A stretch of 64,000 bases of DNA from Pseudomonas sp. Fl4BN1 (GCF_009908285.1 NZ_JAAARM010000019.1:1-64000); one strand, 5' to 3'; positions 35,436 to 44,931 are shown, numbered from the stretch's first letter. Notes: generated by a model not told the origin, from the sequence alone. A program made the numbers and translations.

Positions 35436-36302
35436 ATGGAATTCATTCGCAGCCGTATCGAAAAGCAGGTCATGAGTTTGTCTGGCCTGTCCCTGGGTCA
35501 GCTCGACCTGGAAAATCCCAAGGGTGATCCTGGCCTGTTCGGACCGGAGTCAGTCAGTTGGCAAGTACACGCCGACTTCGGCAGCATGTTGATTGGCGGC
35601 ATCAGCGCCCTGCTGATGCAAGCCCTGCACCCACTGGCCCTGGCCGGAGTCTGGGATCACTCGAATTTTCGCCAGGACATGATCGGTCGTCTGCGCCGTA
35701 CGGGGCAGTTCATTTCCGGCACCACTTTCGGTTCGCGCCAGGACGCCGAGTGGCTCATCGACAAGGTACGCACCATTCACCTGCAGGTTGTCGGCACGGC
35801 TCCCGATGGCCGGCCTTATGCCGCCAGCGACCCGGACTTGCTGACCTGGGTGCATGTGGCGGAAGTCAGCAGTTTTCTTGCCGCTCACCTGCGCTACCTC
35901 AACCCCTATCTGTCGGGGGCTGACCAGGATCGCTACTACAACGAGATTGCCCTGATTGCCGAACGCCTCGGCGCCCGCGATGTACCACGCTCACGACAAG
36001 CCGTGGCCGATTACCTGCAAGCCATGCGCAAGCAATTGCTCTGTGACGAACGCAGCCGCGAAGTACTGCGCCTGCTGCTGGCGGCTCCCGCCCCCAGCCG
36101 CCTGGCCAAACCCTTTGGTACCTTGATGATGCAGGCGGGTATCGACCTGCTGCCGGACTGGGCCAGCTCCATGCTCGAGGTCAACCAGAACCCGCTGCAA
36201 CGCCAGTTGATTCGTGCCAGCGTCAAGCGCAGTACACCGATGCTGCGCTGGGCAGTACGCGACAGTTCAGTGCATCGGGCAAAACGGCGCATGGGGCTGT
36301 AA
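35436..36302 (+). CDS. Oxygenase MpaB-like protein (DUF2236)
   Basis: 288 aa of the MpaB / latex-clearing-protein-like family. Family pattern: FGSMLIGGISALLMQALHPLALAGVWDHS and RLRRTGQFISGTTFG, then TWVHVAEVSSFLAAHLRY, which carries His candidates for heme binding. Some family members are b-type heme oxygenases; the substrate is unknown here. Start at ATG 35436 (MEFIRSRIE). Confidence 0.8.
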   Translation: MEFIRSRIEKQVMSLSGLSLGQLDLENPKGDPGLFGPESVSWQVHADFGSMLIGGISALLMQALHPLALAGVWDHSNFRQDMIGRLRRTGQFISGTTFGSRQDAEWLIDKVRTIHLQVVGTAPDGRPYAASDPDLLTWVHVAEVSSFLAAHLRYLNPYLSGADQDRYYNEIALIAERLGARDVPRSRQAVADYLQAMRKQLLCDERSREVLRLLLAAPAPSRLAKPFGTLMMQAGIDLLPDWASSMLEVNQNPLQRQLIRASVKRSTPMLRWAVRDSSVHRAKRRMGL

Positions 36303-36425
36303 GGCGTCGGCTTGCCAACACAAGCTCACCTGCGCCGGTCAACCGAACGCCGTCCGGCCACTCCTACAACAGTCTCGACGCTGGTAGACTGCGGCGCCTT
36401 ACTCCTCTGCTCCAAGGCGCCCTGC

Positions 36426-37442
36426 ATGTCTTCCTTGAATCAGGCGCTGCGCGCCGCCCTCGATCACCGTCAGGAACTGCTCGCCGAACTGCATCAGCAG
36501 GGCACTGACTGCTACCGCCTGTTCCATGGCAGCCAGGAAGGTGCCGGCGGCCTGACCATCGACCGCTATGGGCCACAACTGCTGGTGCAAAGCTTTCACC
36601 AGGCCCTGGAACGCGACGCCTTGCTGCAACTGCACGAGACCATCAATCAACGGCTGAACCTGTCCACCCTGCTGGTCTACAACGATCGCTCCCGGGGCAA
36701 TTCGCGTATCGACCGTGAAGACTCGGTGTACCACGCTGAAGAGCACGCTCTGGAAGATCTCGTCGGCCACGAGTGGGGCTTGAACTACCGGGTCCGCGGG
36801 CGGCATGCCGGGCAGGACCCGCTGTTGTTTCTCGACCTGCGCAACGCCCGCGGTTGGGTCAAGCAGCACAGTGCTGGCAAAAGCGTGCTCAACCTCTTCG
36901 CCTATACCTGCGGTGTCGGCCTCAGTGCCGCAGCCGGGGGAGCCCGGGAGGTCTGCAACCTGGACTTCGCCGAAGGCAACCTCGCGGTCGGACGAGAAAA
37001 CGGCCAGCTCAACCCGCAGTTGCCCGAGATGCAGTTCGTACAATCAGACTACTTTCCGGCCATCCGCCAACTGGCCGGCCTGCCCATCAGCCAGCGGCGT
37101 GGGCAGAAACTGCCCAGCTATCCGCGCCTTGAACAACGCCAATACGACCTGGTACTGCTAGACCCGCCCGCCTGGGCCAAGAGCGCATTCGGCACCGTCG
37201 ACCTGTTGCGCGACTACCAGAGCTTGCTGAAACCAGCGTTGCTGGCGACAGCAGAGGATGGCGTACTGATCTGCTGTAACAACCTGGCCAAGGTCTCGAT
37301 GCAGGACTGGCGCGAACAGGTGCTGCGCTGCGCCGATAAAGCCGGGCGGCCAGTACGTGAATGCCAGGTCCTGGCCCCAGCTGTGGACTTTCCTTCCCAG
37401 GATGGCCAGCCGCCGCTGAAAACCCTGATCCTGCAACTTTGA
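36426..37442 (+). CDS. Class I SAM-dependent rRNA methyltransferase (RlmI-like)
   Basis: 338 aa. N-terminal RNA-binding-like part with YRLFHGSQEGAGGLTIDRYG. SAM motif I is VLNLFAYTCGVGLSAAAGGA (about 155–175), motif IV is LVLLDPPAWAKSAFG. This pattern fits the RlmI/RlmK group that methylates 23S rRNA cytosine or guanine, but no N-terminal PUA domain is obvious, so the target base is uncertain. Starts MSSLNQALR at 36426. Confidence 0.82.
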   Translation: MSSLNQALRAALDHRQELLAELHQQGTDCYRLFHGSQEGAGGLTIDRYGPQLLVQSFHQALERDALLQLHETINQRLNLSTLLVYNDRSRGNSRIDREDSVYHAEEHALEDLVGHEWGLNYRVRGRHAGQDPLLFLDLRNARGWVKQHSAGKSVLNLFAYTCGVGLSAAAGGAREVCNLDFAEGNLAVGRENGQLNPQLPEMQFVQSDYFPAIRQLAGLPISQRRGQKLPSYPRLEQRQYDLVLLDPPAWAKSAFGTVDLLRDYQSLLKPALLATAEDGVLICCNNLAKVSMQDWREQVLRCADKAGRPVRECQVLAPAVDFPSQDGQPPLKTLILQL

Positions 37443-37535
37443 CCAAGGGTAAGAAATCTGAACAATCCTGAAGACTGTGATGGTTTCGGAACCGTAAACG
37501 CGTGCCATACTCCAAGGCACTTCCGATTCAGATAG

Positions 37536-40460
37536 ATGAAGCCTCGCATGACCAAAGGATTGATTCGCGCTCTCGGCGCCTTGTTGACCGCTCTCGCCCT
37601 TTACAGTCTGCTGGGCTTTCTAATATTGCCGGGCATCGCCTTGCGGGTGGCCAATCAGCAACTGGCCAACTACGCCACGACCCCGGCCCATATCCAGCGC
37701 ATCGAACTCAACCCCTTCAGTCTGGAGCTGACTCTCTGGGGCCTGTCTATCGGAGAGCCAGGCAAGGAACAAGTGGCATTCGAACGCCTCTATGCCAACC
37801 TTCAACTGGACAGCCTCTGGACCCGTGCGCTGCACCTGGCAGACATCGAGCTGGACCAACCCAAGACCGAGATCCTCTTCGACAAGGAAGGCAAGCTCAA
37901 CCTCCTGGCCCTGTTCAAGCTGCCCGCCAGCGAGCCAACCCCGAGCGATCCCAACGCCAAGCCGTTCCCGGTACGCATCGAGCGTATCAAGCTGGCTGGC
38001 GGCTACCTGCACTTTCAGGACCTGCGCCCTAGCGAGCCCATCGAGTTCATCTACAACAAGCTCGAATTCGAACTGAAGAACCTCAGCACCCTGCCTGATG
38101 ACAGCGCCGATATGACCCTGGTGGCTACCGGCCCCGAAGGCGGCCAGATCGACTGGAGCGGCAACTTCAGCGTCACCCCGCTGACTTCCGAAGGCACCTT
38201 GAAAGTCACCGACGGCAAGATGAAAGCCTGGTGGCCCTATGTTCGCGATGCAGTGCCGCTGGTACTGGAAGACGGCGTAGTGAACCTCAGTACCCACTAC
38301 AAGTTCAGCCTGGCCAAGGAAACCGAACTGCTGCTGGACAATACTTCGATCAGCATCGCGCCGTTCGCTATCAAGGCTCCGGACGGTCGCCCACTGGCAC
38401 GCCTGGAACGCCTGGACGTCAGCGAAACCACGTTGGACCTGGCCAAGCAGCAAGTGATTGTCGGCAAGATCAGCAGCCAGAAGCTGGAAACCTGGGCCGC
38501 CCTGGAAGCCGACGGCCAGCTGGACTGGCAGAAACTCTTTGCCAGCCAACCAGCCAAGCCTGCAACAGCGCCTCAACCAGCCACTGCCGAGAGCCCCAAG
38601 GAACCGGCAGCGCCGAGCAAGCCCTGGCAGGTGCTGCTCAAGGACGTAGAACTGCGCAATTATCAAGTGCACCTGGCCGATCGTCAGGCCAAACCGGCCG
38701 TGGCCCTGGAACTGGGTCCACTGAACCTGGACCTGAAGAACTTCGATAGCCTCAACCAGTCGCCCTTCACCCTCAAGCTCGACACCGGCCTGGGTAAACA
38801 AGGCAAGGTCAGCGCCAGCGGCGAGGTCAATCTCAACCCCATCACCGCCAAGCTCAAGGTGCAGACCAAGGACATCGACCTGCGTGTCGCCCAGTCCTAC
38901 ATCAGTCCGTTCATTCGCCTGGAACTGCGTAGCGGCATGCTCGGCAGCGATCTGGCGGTGGACTTGAAGAAGGTCGAGCCGCTGACCTTCAGCGTCACCG
39001 GCCGGGCCGAGGTGGAGCAGTTGCACACCCTGGATACTCTCAAGACCCGCGACTTCGTAAAGTGGAAGCAGGTGGTGGTAGAAGGCCTGAACTATCAGCA
39101 CGGTGACAGCCTGAGCATCAGCCGGCTCAACCTGACCCAGCCCTACGCACGCTTCATCATCAACGATGACCGCACCACCAATATCGATGACCTGCTGATT
39201 CCCCAACCCGCGAGCAGCAAGCCCGCAGCGAAGCCGGCCCCGAGCACCAGCAAGGCGCTGGGCATCCACATCGGTGAAATCGCCATCAACGACGGTTCAG
39301 CCAATTTCGCCGACCTCAGCCTGACACCGAACTTCGCTACTGCCGTCCAGCAGCTCAACGGGCATGTCGGCACCATCGACAGCCGCCAGGCCAAACCGGC
39401 GGAAGTGGACGTCAAGGGCAAGGTCGACCGTTATGCACCGGTGACCATCAAGGGCAGCGTGAACCCCTTCGACCCAATGGCCGCCCTGGACATTGCCACC
39501 AGTTTCAAACGGGTAGAGCTGACCACCCTGACGCCCTACTCCGGGAAGTTCGCCGGTTTCCGCATTCGCAAAGGCCGACTCAACCTCGATCTGCACTACA
39601 TGATCACCAATGGCCAACTCAAGGCCGAGAACAAACTGGTGGTAGAGCAACTGCAACTGGGGGAAAAGGTCGATAGCCCGGACGCCGTGGACCTGCCAAT
39701 CCGTCTGGCGGTGGCATTGCTGAAAGACACCGACGGCAAGATTTCCATCGAGCTGCCCATCTCTGGCGACTTGAACAACCCACAGTTCAGCGTCATGCCG
39801 ATTGTCTGGCAGACCCTGCGCAACTTGGTACTGCGCGCGGCCGAGGCACCGTTCAAGTTCATCGGCGGCCTGATCACTGGTGGCGGCTCGGAAGATCTGA
39901 GCAATGTGTCCTTCGCCCCAGGTTCCAGCGAACTGAGCAAGGAATCCGAGTCGGCCCTGACCACCTTGGCCAAGGCCCTCAAGGAGCGTCCGGCCCTGCG
40001 CCTGGAGATCGAAGGCACCAGCGCCCAAAGCAGCGATGGCCCACTGATCGCCCAGCAGCGCCTGGAGCGGGAATACCAGTACAACTACTACAAGATTCTG
40101 CAACGGCGCGGCGACAAGGTCCCGGCCCAGGCGTCCTTGTTGCAGGTACCCGAAGGCGAGAAAGCCCCGTTGCTGGAAGGCATCTACCGCACCCGCTTGA
40201 AACAGCAGCCTCCTGCCGAATGGACCCAGCTCAGCCGTGACGAGCGCACTGCCAAGCTGCGTGAAGGCCTGATCAAGTTCTGGAGCGGCAGTGACGTGTT
40301 GCTGCGCCAGCTGGGCCAGGAGCGGGCCAGTAGCATCAAGGACTTCCTGGTGGACAAAGGCCAGTTGGCCGACGACCGGGTCTACTTCATCGATGCCAAC
40401 CTGGGCCAGGCCGAAAGCGATGGCAAGGTAATCACCCCGCTGCATCTGGATAGCGAATGA
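37536..40460 (+). CDS. DUF748 (AsmA-like) envelope protein
   Basis: 974 aa. One N-terminal membrane helix (about 8–30), then a long beta-rich periplasmic region of the AsmA/DUF748 type, with two Ala/Pro/Lys-rich linkers (around 345–365 and 558–572). Near residue 790 the segment FAPGSSELSKESESALTTLAKALKERPALRLEIEG resembles an OmpA-like domain start. Such proteins are proposed to act in outer-membrane or lipid homeostasis. Alternative start at 37548. Stand-alone gene ending at a strong palindrome. Confidence 0.85.
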   Translation: MKPRMTKGLIRALGALLTALALYSLLGFLILPGIALRVANQQLANYATTPAHIQRIELNPFSLELTLWGLSIGEPGKEQVAFERLYANLQLDSLWTRALHLADIELDQPKTEILFDKEGKLNLLALFKLPASEPTPSDPNAKPFPVRIERIKLAGGYLHFQDLRPSEPIEFIYNKLEFELKNLSTLPDDSADMTLVATGPEGGQIDWSGNFSVTPLTSEGTLKVTDGKMKAWWPYVRDAVPLVLEDGVVNLSTHYKFSLAKETELLLDNTSISIAPFAIKAPDGRPLARLERLDVSETTLDLAKQQVIVGKISSQKLETWAALEADGQLDWQKLFASQPAKPATAPQPATAESPKEPAAPSKPWQVLLKDVELRNYQVHLADRQAKPAVALELGPLNLDLKNFDSLNQSPFTLKLDTGLGKQGKVSASGEVNLNPITAKLKVQTKDIDLRVAQSYISPFIRLELRSGMLGSDLAVDLKKVEPLTFSVTGRAEVEQLHTLDTLKTRDFVKWKQVVVEGLNYQHGDSLSISRLNLTQPYARFIINDDRTTNIDDLLIPQPASSKPAAKPAPSTSKALGIHIGEIAINDGSANFADLSLTPNFATAVQQLNGHVGTIDSRQAKPAEVDVKGKVDRYAPVTIKGSVNPFDPMAALDIATSFKRVELTTLTPYSGKFAGFRIRKGRLNLDLHYMITNGQLKAENKLVVEQLQLGEKVDSPDAVDLPIRLAVALLKDTDGKISIELPISGDLNNPQFSVMPIVWQTLRNLVLRAAEAPFKFIGGLITGGGSEDLSNVSFAPGSSELSKESESALTTLAKALKERPALRLEIEGTSAQSSDGPLIAQQRLEREYQYNYYKILQRRGDKVPAQASLLQVPEGEKAPLLEGIYRTRLKQQPPAEWTQLSRDERTAKLREGLIKFWSGSDVLLRQLGQERASSIKDFLVDKGQLADDRVYFIDANLGQAESDGKVITPLHLDSE

Positions 40461-40513
40461 GGTGTACACCAGGCTCAAGCGAGCATGGTCATGTATTTCC
40501 CCCGCCCAATAGA

Positions 40514-40544
40514 ACAGGCCCCGACACAATGTGCCGGGGCCTGT
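40514..40544. terminator. Bidirectional hairpin between the DUF748 and BON genes
   Basis: ACAGGCCCCG…CGGGGCCTGT with inner CAC/GTG pairing, between two convergent genes. It lacks a clear T-run on either side but is very stable. Confidence 0.6.
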
Positions 40545-40653
40545 AATGATCACATCCTTGTGATCGTCCGCATGAACCCATTAAAGAAGCGGCAGACGTA
40601 TCGCTCAACTCGTCTGCCGCCCCCTCTCCCTGTCCAGGCGAGAAGCTTGTGGA

Positions 40654-41010
40654 TTACTCGGCTTTCAGGCCATCAGCGGATACCGCCTTCACGCCTTTGA
40701 TTTTCTTGGTGATCGCCACTGCAGTAGCTTTTTGCGACTCGGTGATGGCGACAGTGGACGACAACGACACGACGCCCTTGTTGGTTTCGACCTTGATATC
40801 GGTGCCAGGAATGCCTTTCTCGGTTACCAGATCGCTTTTCACTTTAGTGGTGATCCAGGTATCAGAGGTTGCCTCTTCGGCCTTGGTCATTTCACCGGCA
40901 GCCACAACCATTGGCGACTGAGTGCTTTGAGTGGTCTGCGCAAAAGCTGCGTTGGCCAGAGTCAGGGTCAGAGCGGTAGCAGTTGCAGCAGCGATAGCGA
41001 ACTTCTTCAT
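40654..41010 (-). CDS. BON-domain periplasmic protein
   Basis: 118 aa. Signal peptide MKKFAIAAATATALTLTLA cut after AFA. The mature part is one BON domain (ATSDTWITTKVKSDLVTEKG; IKVETNKGVVSLSSTVAITE), similar to OsmY, a stress-induced envelope protein. AGGAG lies 8 nt before the ATG. Stress control is inference from the family. Confidence 0.88.
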   Translation of the reverse strand: MKKFAIAAATATALTLTLANAAFAQTTQSTQSPMVVAAGEMTKAEEATSDTWITTKVKSDLVTEKGIPGTDIKVETNKGVVSLSSTVAITESQKATAVAITKKIKGVKAVSADGLKAE

Positions 41011-41250
41011 ACGAGTAACTCCTGTTCTTTTAGAAAGCCTGCGCCGTGTCCTGGCAGCAGGGTTATGAGGAATATTGCAGGTGCTGTGCCAAGTCCAGAA
41101 AACAATAAATATTGTTATAAATCAATTACTTATGAAATACACAAAAAACCCGGACTCATGCAAAATGCATGACCGCTCGCCGTTCTGCATGCAAGTTGCG
41201 GTTTTTCCGCAACCGACTGACAAGCCGGCACCGGCCTCGCAGGCCAGGGC

Positions 41251-41667
41251 TCAAACCTCATCCACAGCACAACCTTTGGGCACATAGTCGGCCTCCACGC
41301 TGGTGCTGCAGATCCACCCCGCAGTCGCCGAGCGGGTCAGCGTCAGGGTCTTGTTCAACACCGGCCCCGGGGCATTGAGGATCGTGCAAGCAATGCTTCC
41401 TTCGCCGGAGGCCGCATTACCCTCGGCACTCATCCGGCAATTCGAAGTCAGGGCTGTGCCACCGGCCAACGTCAGGGTCGGGTCGATCCCTTGGTTCAGC
41501 AGATCCTCGATGCTGACCTTCAGGGCCGAGGCTTCAGCCAGCGCGGCAATCACCTTGGCCCGCGCCTGATACTTGGAATACAGCGGCATCGCCACCATGG
41601 CGAGAATGCCGATGATCGCCACCACCACCAGCAATTCGATCAGGGTAAAAGCGGATTGGTTTTTCAT
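41251..41667 (-). CDS. pilA: Type IV pilin (PilA-like)
   Basis: 138 aa, start ATG 41667 with AGGAGG 6 nt upstream. The N-terminus has a 6-residue leader MKNQSA then FTLIELLVVVAIIGILAM, with Glu5 of the mature protein present. The residue before the cleavage point is Ala, not the normal Gly. Two C-terminal Cys pairs could form the D-loop disulfide (CSTSVEADYVPKGC). A sigma-54 promoter precedes the gene. Divergent from pilC. Confidence 0.88.
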   Translation of the reverse strand: MKNQSAFTLIELLVVVAIIGILAMVAMPLYSKYQARAKVIAALAEASALKVSIEDLLNQGIDPTLTLAGGTALTSNCRMSAEGNAASGEGSIACTILNAPGPVLNKTLTLTRSATAGWICSTSVEADYVPKGCAVDEV

Positions 41668-41715
41668 GGGCTGCCTCCTGGCATGAACGAAAGTTGCATG
41701 ATCAGCAAGGCTTGA

Positions 41716-41731
41716 AGCACGCCCTGTGCCA
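41716..41731 (-). promoter_or_regulatory. Sigma-54 promoter of pilA
   Basis: Minus strand reads TGGCACAGGGCGTGCT: GG and GC are exactly 10 bp apart and TGGCAC is perfect. Transcription would start near 41705, giving a leader of about 38 nt. In P. aeruginosa pilA is driven by RpoN with PilR, so this fits. Confidence 0.7.
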
Positions 41732-41999
41732 GCACCGCACCCGCGGGATACGTGACCTGCAAGGGCGATAGCCCATGGCCTTGAGCGCAAGGAGTCGCAC
41801 AAACTGACAAATTCCGTCACTCCCTGACCCTATTCGGCAGGTGCTAGGCAGCTAGGCTTCAACAGGCCAATGGCAACCCGACGGCCAGGCCGATGCCCCT
41901 GTCGGGAAACGTATGGGGGAGCATTGGCGATCTATCGCCTGCTCAATATTCGTGGGGCACACCGGCCCTGAAACCCACCGTTTCATCAAGGATCGAACC
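41732..41999. other. Divergent pilA/pilC intergenic region
   Basis: About 270 bp with no gene; the space where pilB lies in P. aeruginosa is missing. PilR sites would be expected upstream of the sigma-54 promoter but I cannot assign them. Confidence 0.5.
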
Positions 42000-43217
42000 A
42001 TGGCGGTAAGAGCACCCGCAGCCAGTGTCTATCTCTGGCAAGGCACCGACAGTCAGGGCCAGACAATCAGCGGCGAACTGAGCGCGGCGAATCCGGCGCT
42101 GATCAGGGCACGACTGCGCAAGCAGGGCATCACCCCAACCCGGGTCAGACGCAAGCCAAGGGGCTGGCCCCGACTGGGTCAGCGGATCAAGGCCCAGGAG
42201 ATTGCCCTGTTCACCCGGCAGTTAGCGACGCTGACGCAGGCCGGTGTGCCGCTGCTGCAGTCCTTCGAGATCATCGCCGAGAGCTTCGATCACCCCCAGA
42301 TGCGCCAGCTGCTGGTCAGCCTCAAACGCGACATTGAGGCCGGCTCCAACCTGGCCACCGCACTGCGCAGGCACCCACGCTATTTCGACGAGCTGTACTG
42401 CAACCTGTTGGAAGCCGGCGAACAGGCCGGGGCTTTGGATACCCTGCTGGAAAGGGTCGCCACCTATAAGGAAAAGAGCGCGAACCTCAAGGCCCGACTG
42501 AAGAAGGCCATGGTCTATCCCCTGGCGGTGGTCGGCGTAGCGATCATCGTCAGCAGCATCCTGTTGCTCAAGGTCGTCCCTCAGTTCCAGAGCCTATTCG
42601 CCAGTTTCCACACAGAACTGCCATTGCTGACCCAATGGGTCATTGCCCTCTCGCATTTCATTCAGCGCCACGGTGGGCTGTTGCTGGCCGGCAGCCTGGC
42701 AACCGGGCTGGGAGTGCGCTGGGCGTATCGACGCTCATCACGATTGCGCGCAGGCCTGGATGTCAGTCTGCTGCGGCTGCCCCTGGCCGGCCCCTTGCTG
42801 CACAAGTCAGCGGTGGCTCGCTATGCCCGCACCCTGGCCACCACCTTCGCTGCCGGTGTCCCCCTGGTACAGGCCCTGGAGTCAGCGGCCGGGGCCAGTG
42901 GCAACCTGGTCTTCGGGCAAGCGATCGAGCGCATCCGCCAGCAGGTTGCCAGCGGCATGCAATTGAACTTTGCAATGCGCGCCAGCGGCGTCTTCCCTAC
43001 TATGGCGATCCAGATGACGGCCATCGGTGAGGAATCCGGGACCCTGGATCATTTGCTGGAAAAAGTCGCAACGCACTATGAGGTCGAGGTGGACAACCTG
43101 GTGGACAGCCTGACCAGCCTCATGGAGCCACTGATCATGGTCATTCTGGGCAGTATCGTCGGCACCCTGGTGGTCGCCATGTACCTGCCCATCTTTCAAC
43201 TTGGTACAGCGATCTGA
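42000..43217 (+). CDS. pilC: Type IV pilus inner-membrane platform protein
   Basis: 405 aa of the PilC/GspF family, with two repeated T2SSF domains (about 70–195 and 275–395): LFTRQLATLTQAGVPLLQSFE and RYARTLATTFAAGVPLVQALE. Three membrane helices; the cytoplasmic N-terminus carries YLWQGTDSQGQTISGEL. It forms the assembly platform for the pilus. Starts at ATG 42000. Normally follows pilB, which is absent here. Confidence 0.93.
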   Translation: MAVRAPAASVYLWQGTDSQGQTISGELSAANPALIRARLRKQGITPTRVRRKPRGWPRLGQRIKAQEIALFTRQLATLTQAGVPLLQSFEIIAESFDHPQMRQLLVSLKRDIEAGSNLATALRRHPRYFDELYCNLLEAGEQAGALDTLLERVATYKEKSANLKARLKKAMVYPLAVVGVAIIVSSILLLKVVPQFQSLFASFHTELPLLTQWVIALSHFIQRHGGLLLAGSLATGLGVRWAYRRSSRLRAGLDVSLLRLPLAGPLLHKSAVARYARTLATTFAAGVPLVQALESAAGASGNLVFGQAIERIRQQVASGMQLNFAMRASGVFPTMAIQMTAIGEESGTLDHLLEKVATHYEVEVDNLVDSLTSLMEPLIMVILGSIVGTLVVAMYLPIFQLGTAI

Positions 43218-43219
43218 AC

Positions 43220-44092
43220 ATGTCCCTGACTGAAGTCCTGACCCTTTACCCCCTGGCATTCGTGGTGTCGGCCCTGGTACTGGGACTGATCATCGGCAGC
43301 TTTCTCAACGTGCTGGTATGGCGCCTGCCAAAGATGCTCGAACGTGACTGGCGAGCCCAGGCCCACGAAGTACTGGGGCTGCCACCTGAGCCCGCGGCTG
43401 CCCCCTACAACCTGCTGCTGCCCCACTCCCAGTGCCCGCACTGCACGCAGCCAATCCGCCCCTGGGAAAATATCCCGTTGCTCAGTTATCTGTGGCTGCG
43501 CGGTCGCTGCTCGCACTGCAAGACCGGCATCAGCCTGCGCTATCCGCTGACCGAACTGGCGTGCGGCCTGATCTCGGCATTCGTTGCCTGGCACTTCGGC
43601 TTCGGCTGGCCGGCGGGCCTCTTGCTGATATTGAGCTGGGGGTTGCTGGCCATGGGCCTGATCGACGCCGATCACCAGTTGCTGCCGGACGTACTGGTGT
43701 TGCCGCTGCTGTGGCTGGGATTGATCGCCAACAGCTTCGGCCTGCTGGTCAGCCTGGAAGATGCCTTATGGGGCGCGGTGATCGGCTACCTGTTCCTGTG
43801 GTCGGTGTTCTGGCTGTTCAAGCTGCTGACCGGCAAGGACGGCATGGGCCACGGCGACTTCAAGCTGCTGGCGATGCTCGGGGCCTGGGGTGGCTGGCAA
43901 ATTCTGCCACTGACCTTGCTCCTGTCATCCCTGACAGGGGCAATCCTTGGCACTGTCATGCTACGCCTGCGCCAGGCAAAGACCTCAACGCCGATCCCCT
44001 TCGGCCCCTTTCTGGCCATTGCCGGCTGGATTGCCTTGCTCTGGGGTGGTCAAATAACCAACTTCTATTTGCAGTTTGTCGGTTTCCAATGA
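43220..44092 (+). CDS. pilD: Prepilin peptidase / N-methyltransferase
   Basis: 290 aa; cleaves prepilin leaders and methylates the new N-terminus for type IV pili and type II secretion pseudopilins. Zinc-type CxxC pairs: CPHCTQPI and CSHCKTGI. Catalytic Asp in GLIDADHQLLPD and in the GxGD motif region GMGHGDFKLLAMLG. Two bp after pilC; overlaps coaE by 4 bp (ATGA). Confidence 0.96.
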   Translation: MSLTEVLTLYPLAFVVSALVLGLIIGSFLNVLVWRLPKMLERDWRAQAHEVLGLPPEPAAAPYNLLLPHSQCPHCTQPIRPWENIPLLSYLWLRGRCSHCKTGISLRYPLTELACGLISAFVAWHFGFGWPAGLLLILSWGLLAMGLIDADHQLLPDVLVLPLLWLGLIANSFGLLVSLEDALWGAVIGYLFLWSVFWLFKLLTGKDGMGHGDFKLLAMLGAWGGWQILPLTLLLSSLTGAILGTVMLRLRQAKTSTPIPFGPFLAIAGWIALLWGGQITNFYLQFVGFQ

Positions 44093-44712
44093 CTCGCTCC
44101 GTAAACACACCCTGGACCCTAGGTCTCACCGGCGGCATCGGCAGCGGTAAAAGCGCCGCCGCCCAGCACTTCATTGACCTGGGAGTGCACGTGATCGACG
44201 CCGATCACGCCGCTCGCTGGGTGGTGGAACCCGGCCGTCCGGCCCTGGAACAGATTGCCCGACACTTTGGTGACGGTGTGCTGCAGGCCGACGGCCAACT
44301 GGACCGCCCGGCCCTGCGCAAGCTGATTTTCGAAGTCCCCGAGCAACGCCGCTGGCTGGAGGCCCTGCTGCACCCATTGATTGCCGAGGAGATCGTCAAC
44401 CATCTGGCCCGTGCCGAATCGCCCTACGCGATTCTGGTGTCGCCGCTACTGATCGAGTCCGGCCAATCGCGGATGACCCAACGGATTCTGGTGATCGATG
44501 TACCGCAGCAACTGCAGATCGAACGCACCCTGCAGCGTGACCAGATCAGCCAACAGCAGGTCCAAGCGATCCTCCAGGCCCAGGCCAGCCGCGAGGAGCG
44601 CCTGCGTCACGCCGACGATGTGCTGGTCAACGACCGCGACCACGCCTGGTTGCGCAGCGAGGTCGAACGCCTGCATCACTTTTACCTAACTTTGCGTGGA
44701 GGCCAGTCATGA
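44089..44712 (+). CDS. coaE: Dephospho-CoA kinase
   Basis: 207 aa; last step of coenzyme A synthesis. P-loop GLTGGIGSGKS at about 11–21, then DADHAAR, and a C-terminal DDVLVND segment. ATG 44089 overlaps the pilD stop; the much longer in-frame ORF upstream is only a shadow of pilD. Linked to the pan genes in function though not in position. Confidence 0.95.
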   Translation: MTRSVNTPWTLGLTGGIGSGKSAAAQHFIDLGVHVIDADHAARWVVEPGRPALEQIARHFGDGVLQADGQLDRPALRKLIFEVPEQRRWLEALLHPLIAEEIVNHLARAESPYAILVSPLLIESGQSRMTQRILVIDVPQQLQIERTLQRDQISQQQVQAILQAQASREERLRHADDVLVNDRDHAWLRSEVERLHHFYLTLRGGQS

Positions 44713-44912
44713 GCCAATCCCTGACCGTCGAATGCCCAACCTGTGGCGCCCCCGTGGAATGGACTGCGGCCAACCTCAACCGGCCTTTCTGTTCTGACCG
44801 TTGCAAACTGATCGACCTAGGAGCCTGGGCTGCCGAGGAGCACAAGATTCCGGTGAGCCCGGATGCCGAGGACGACCTGTTCTCCGAAGAGCTGCCGCCC
44901 CGCGCTCATTGA
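44709..44912 (+). CDS. yacG: DNA gyrase inhibitor YacG
   Basis: 67-aa zinc protein. The four Cys are in CPTCGAPVEW and RPFCSDRCKLIDLGAWAAEE. It binds GyrB and inhibits gyrase in E. coli. Overlaps coaE by 4 bp; end of the pilCD-coaE-yacG operon. Confidence 0.95.
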   Translation: MSQSLTVECPTCGAPVEWTAANLNRPFCSDRCKLIDLGAWAAEEHKIPVSPDAEDDLFSEELPPRAH

Positions 44913-44931
44913 GTGCTCAGTCTGACGCCAG

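Noticed and set aside
37620..39269. 549-codon open frame antisense to the DUF748 gene, and a 418-codon one at 39297–40553
   Set aside because: Both are shadows of a GC-rich coding sequence; no ribosome-binding site and no recognisable protein pattern.
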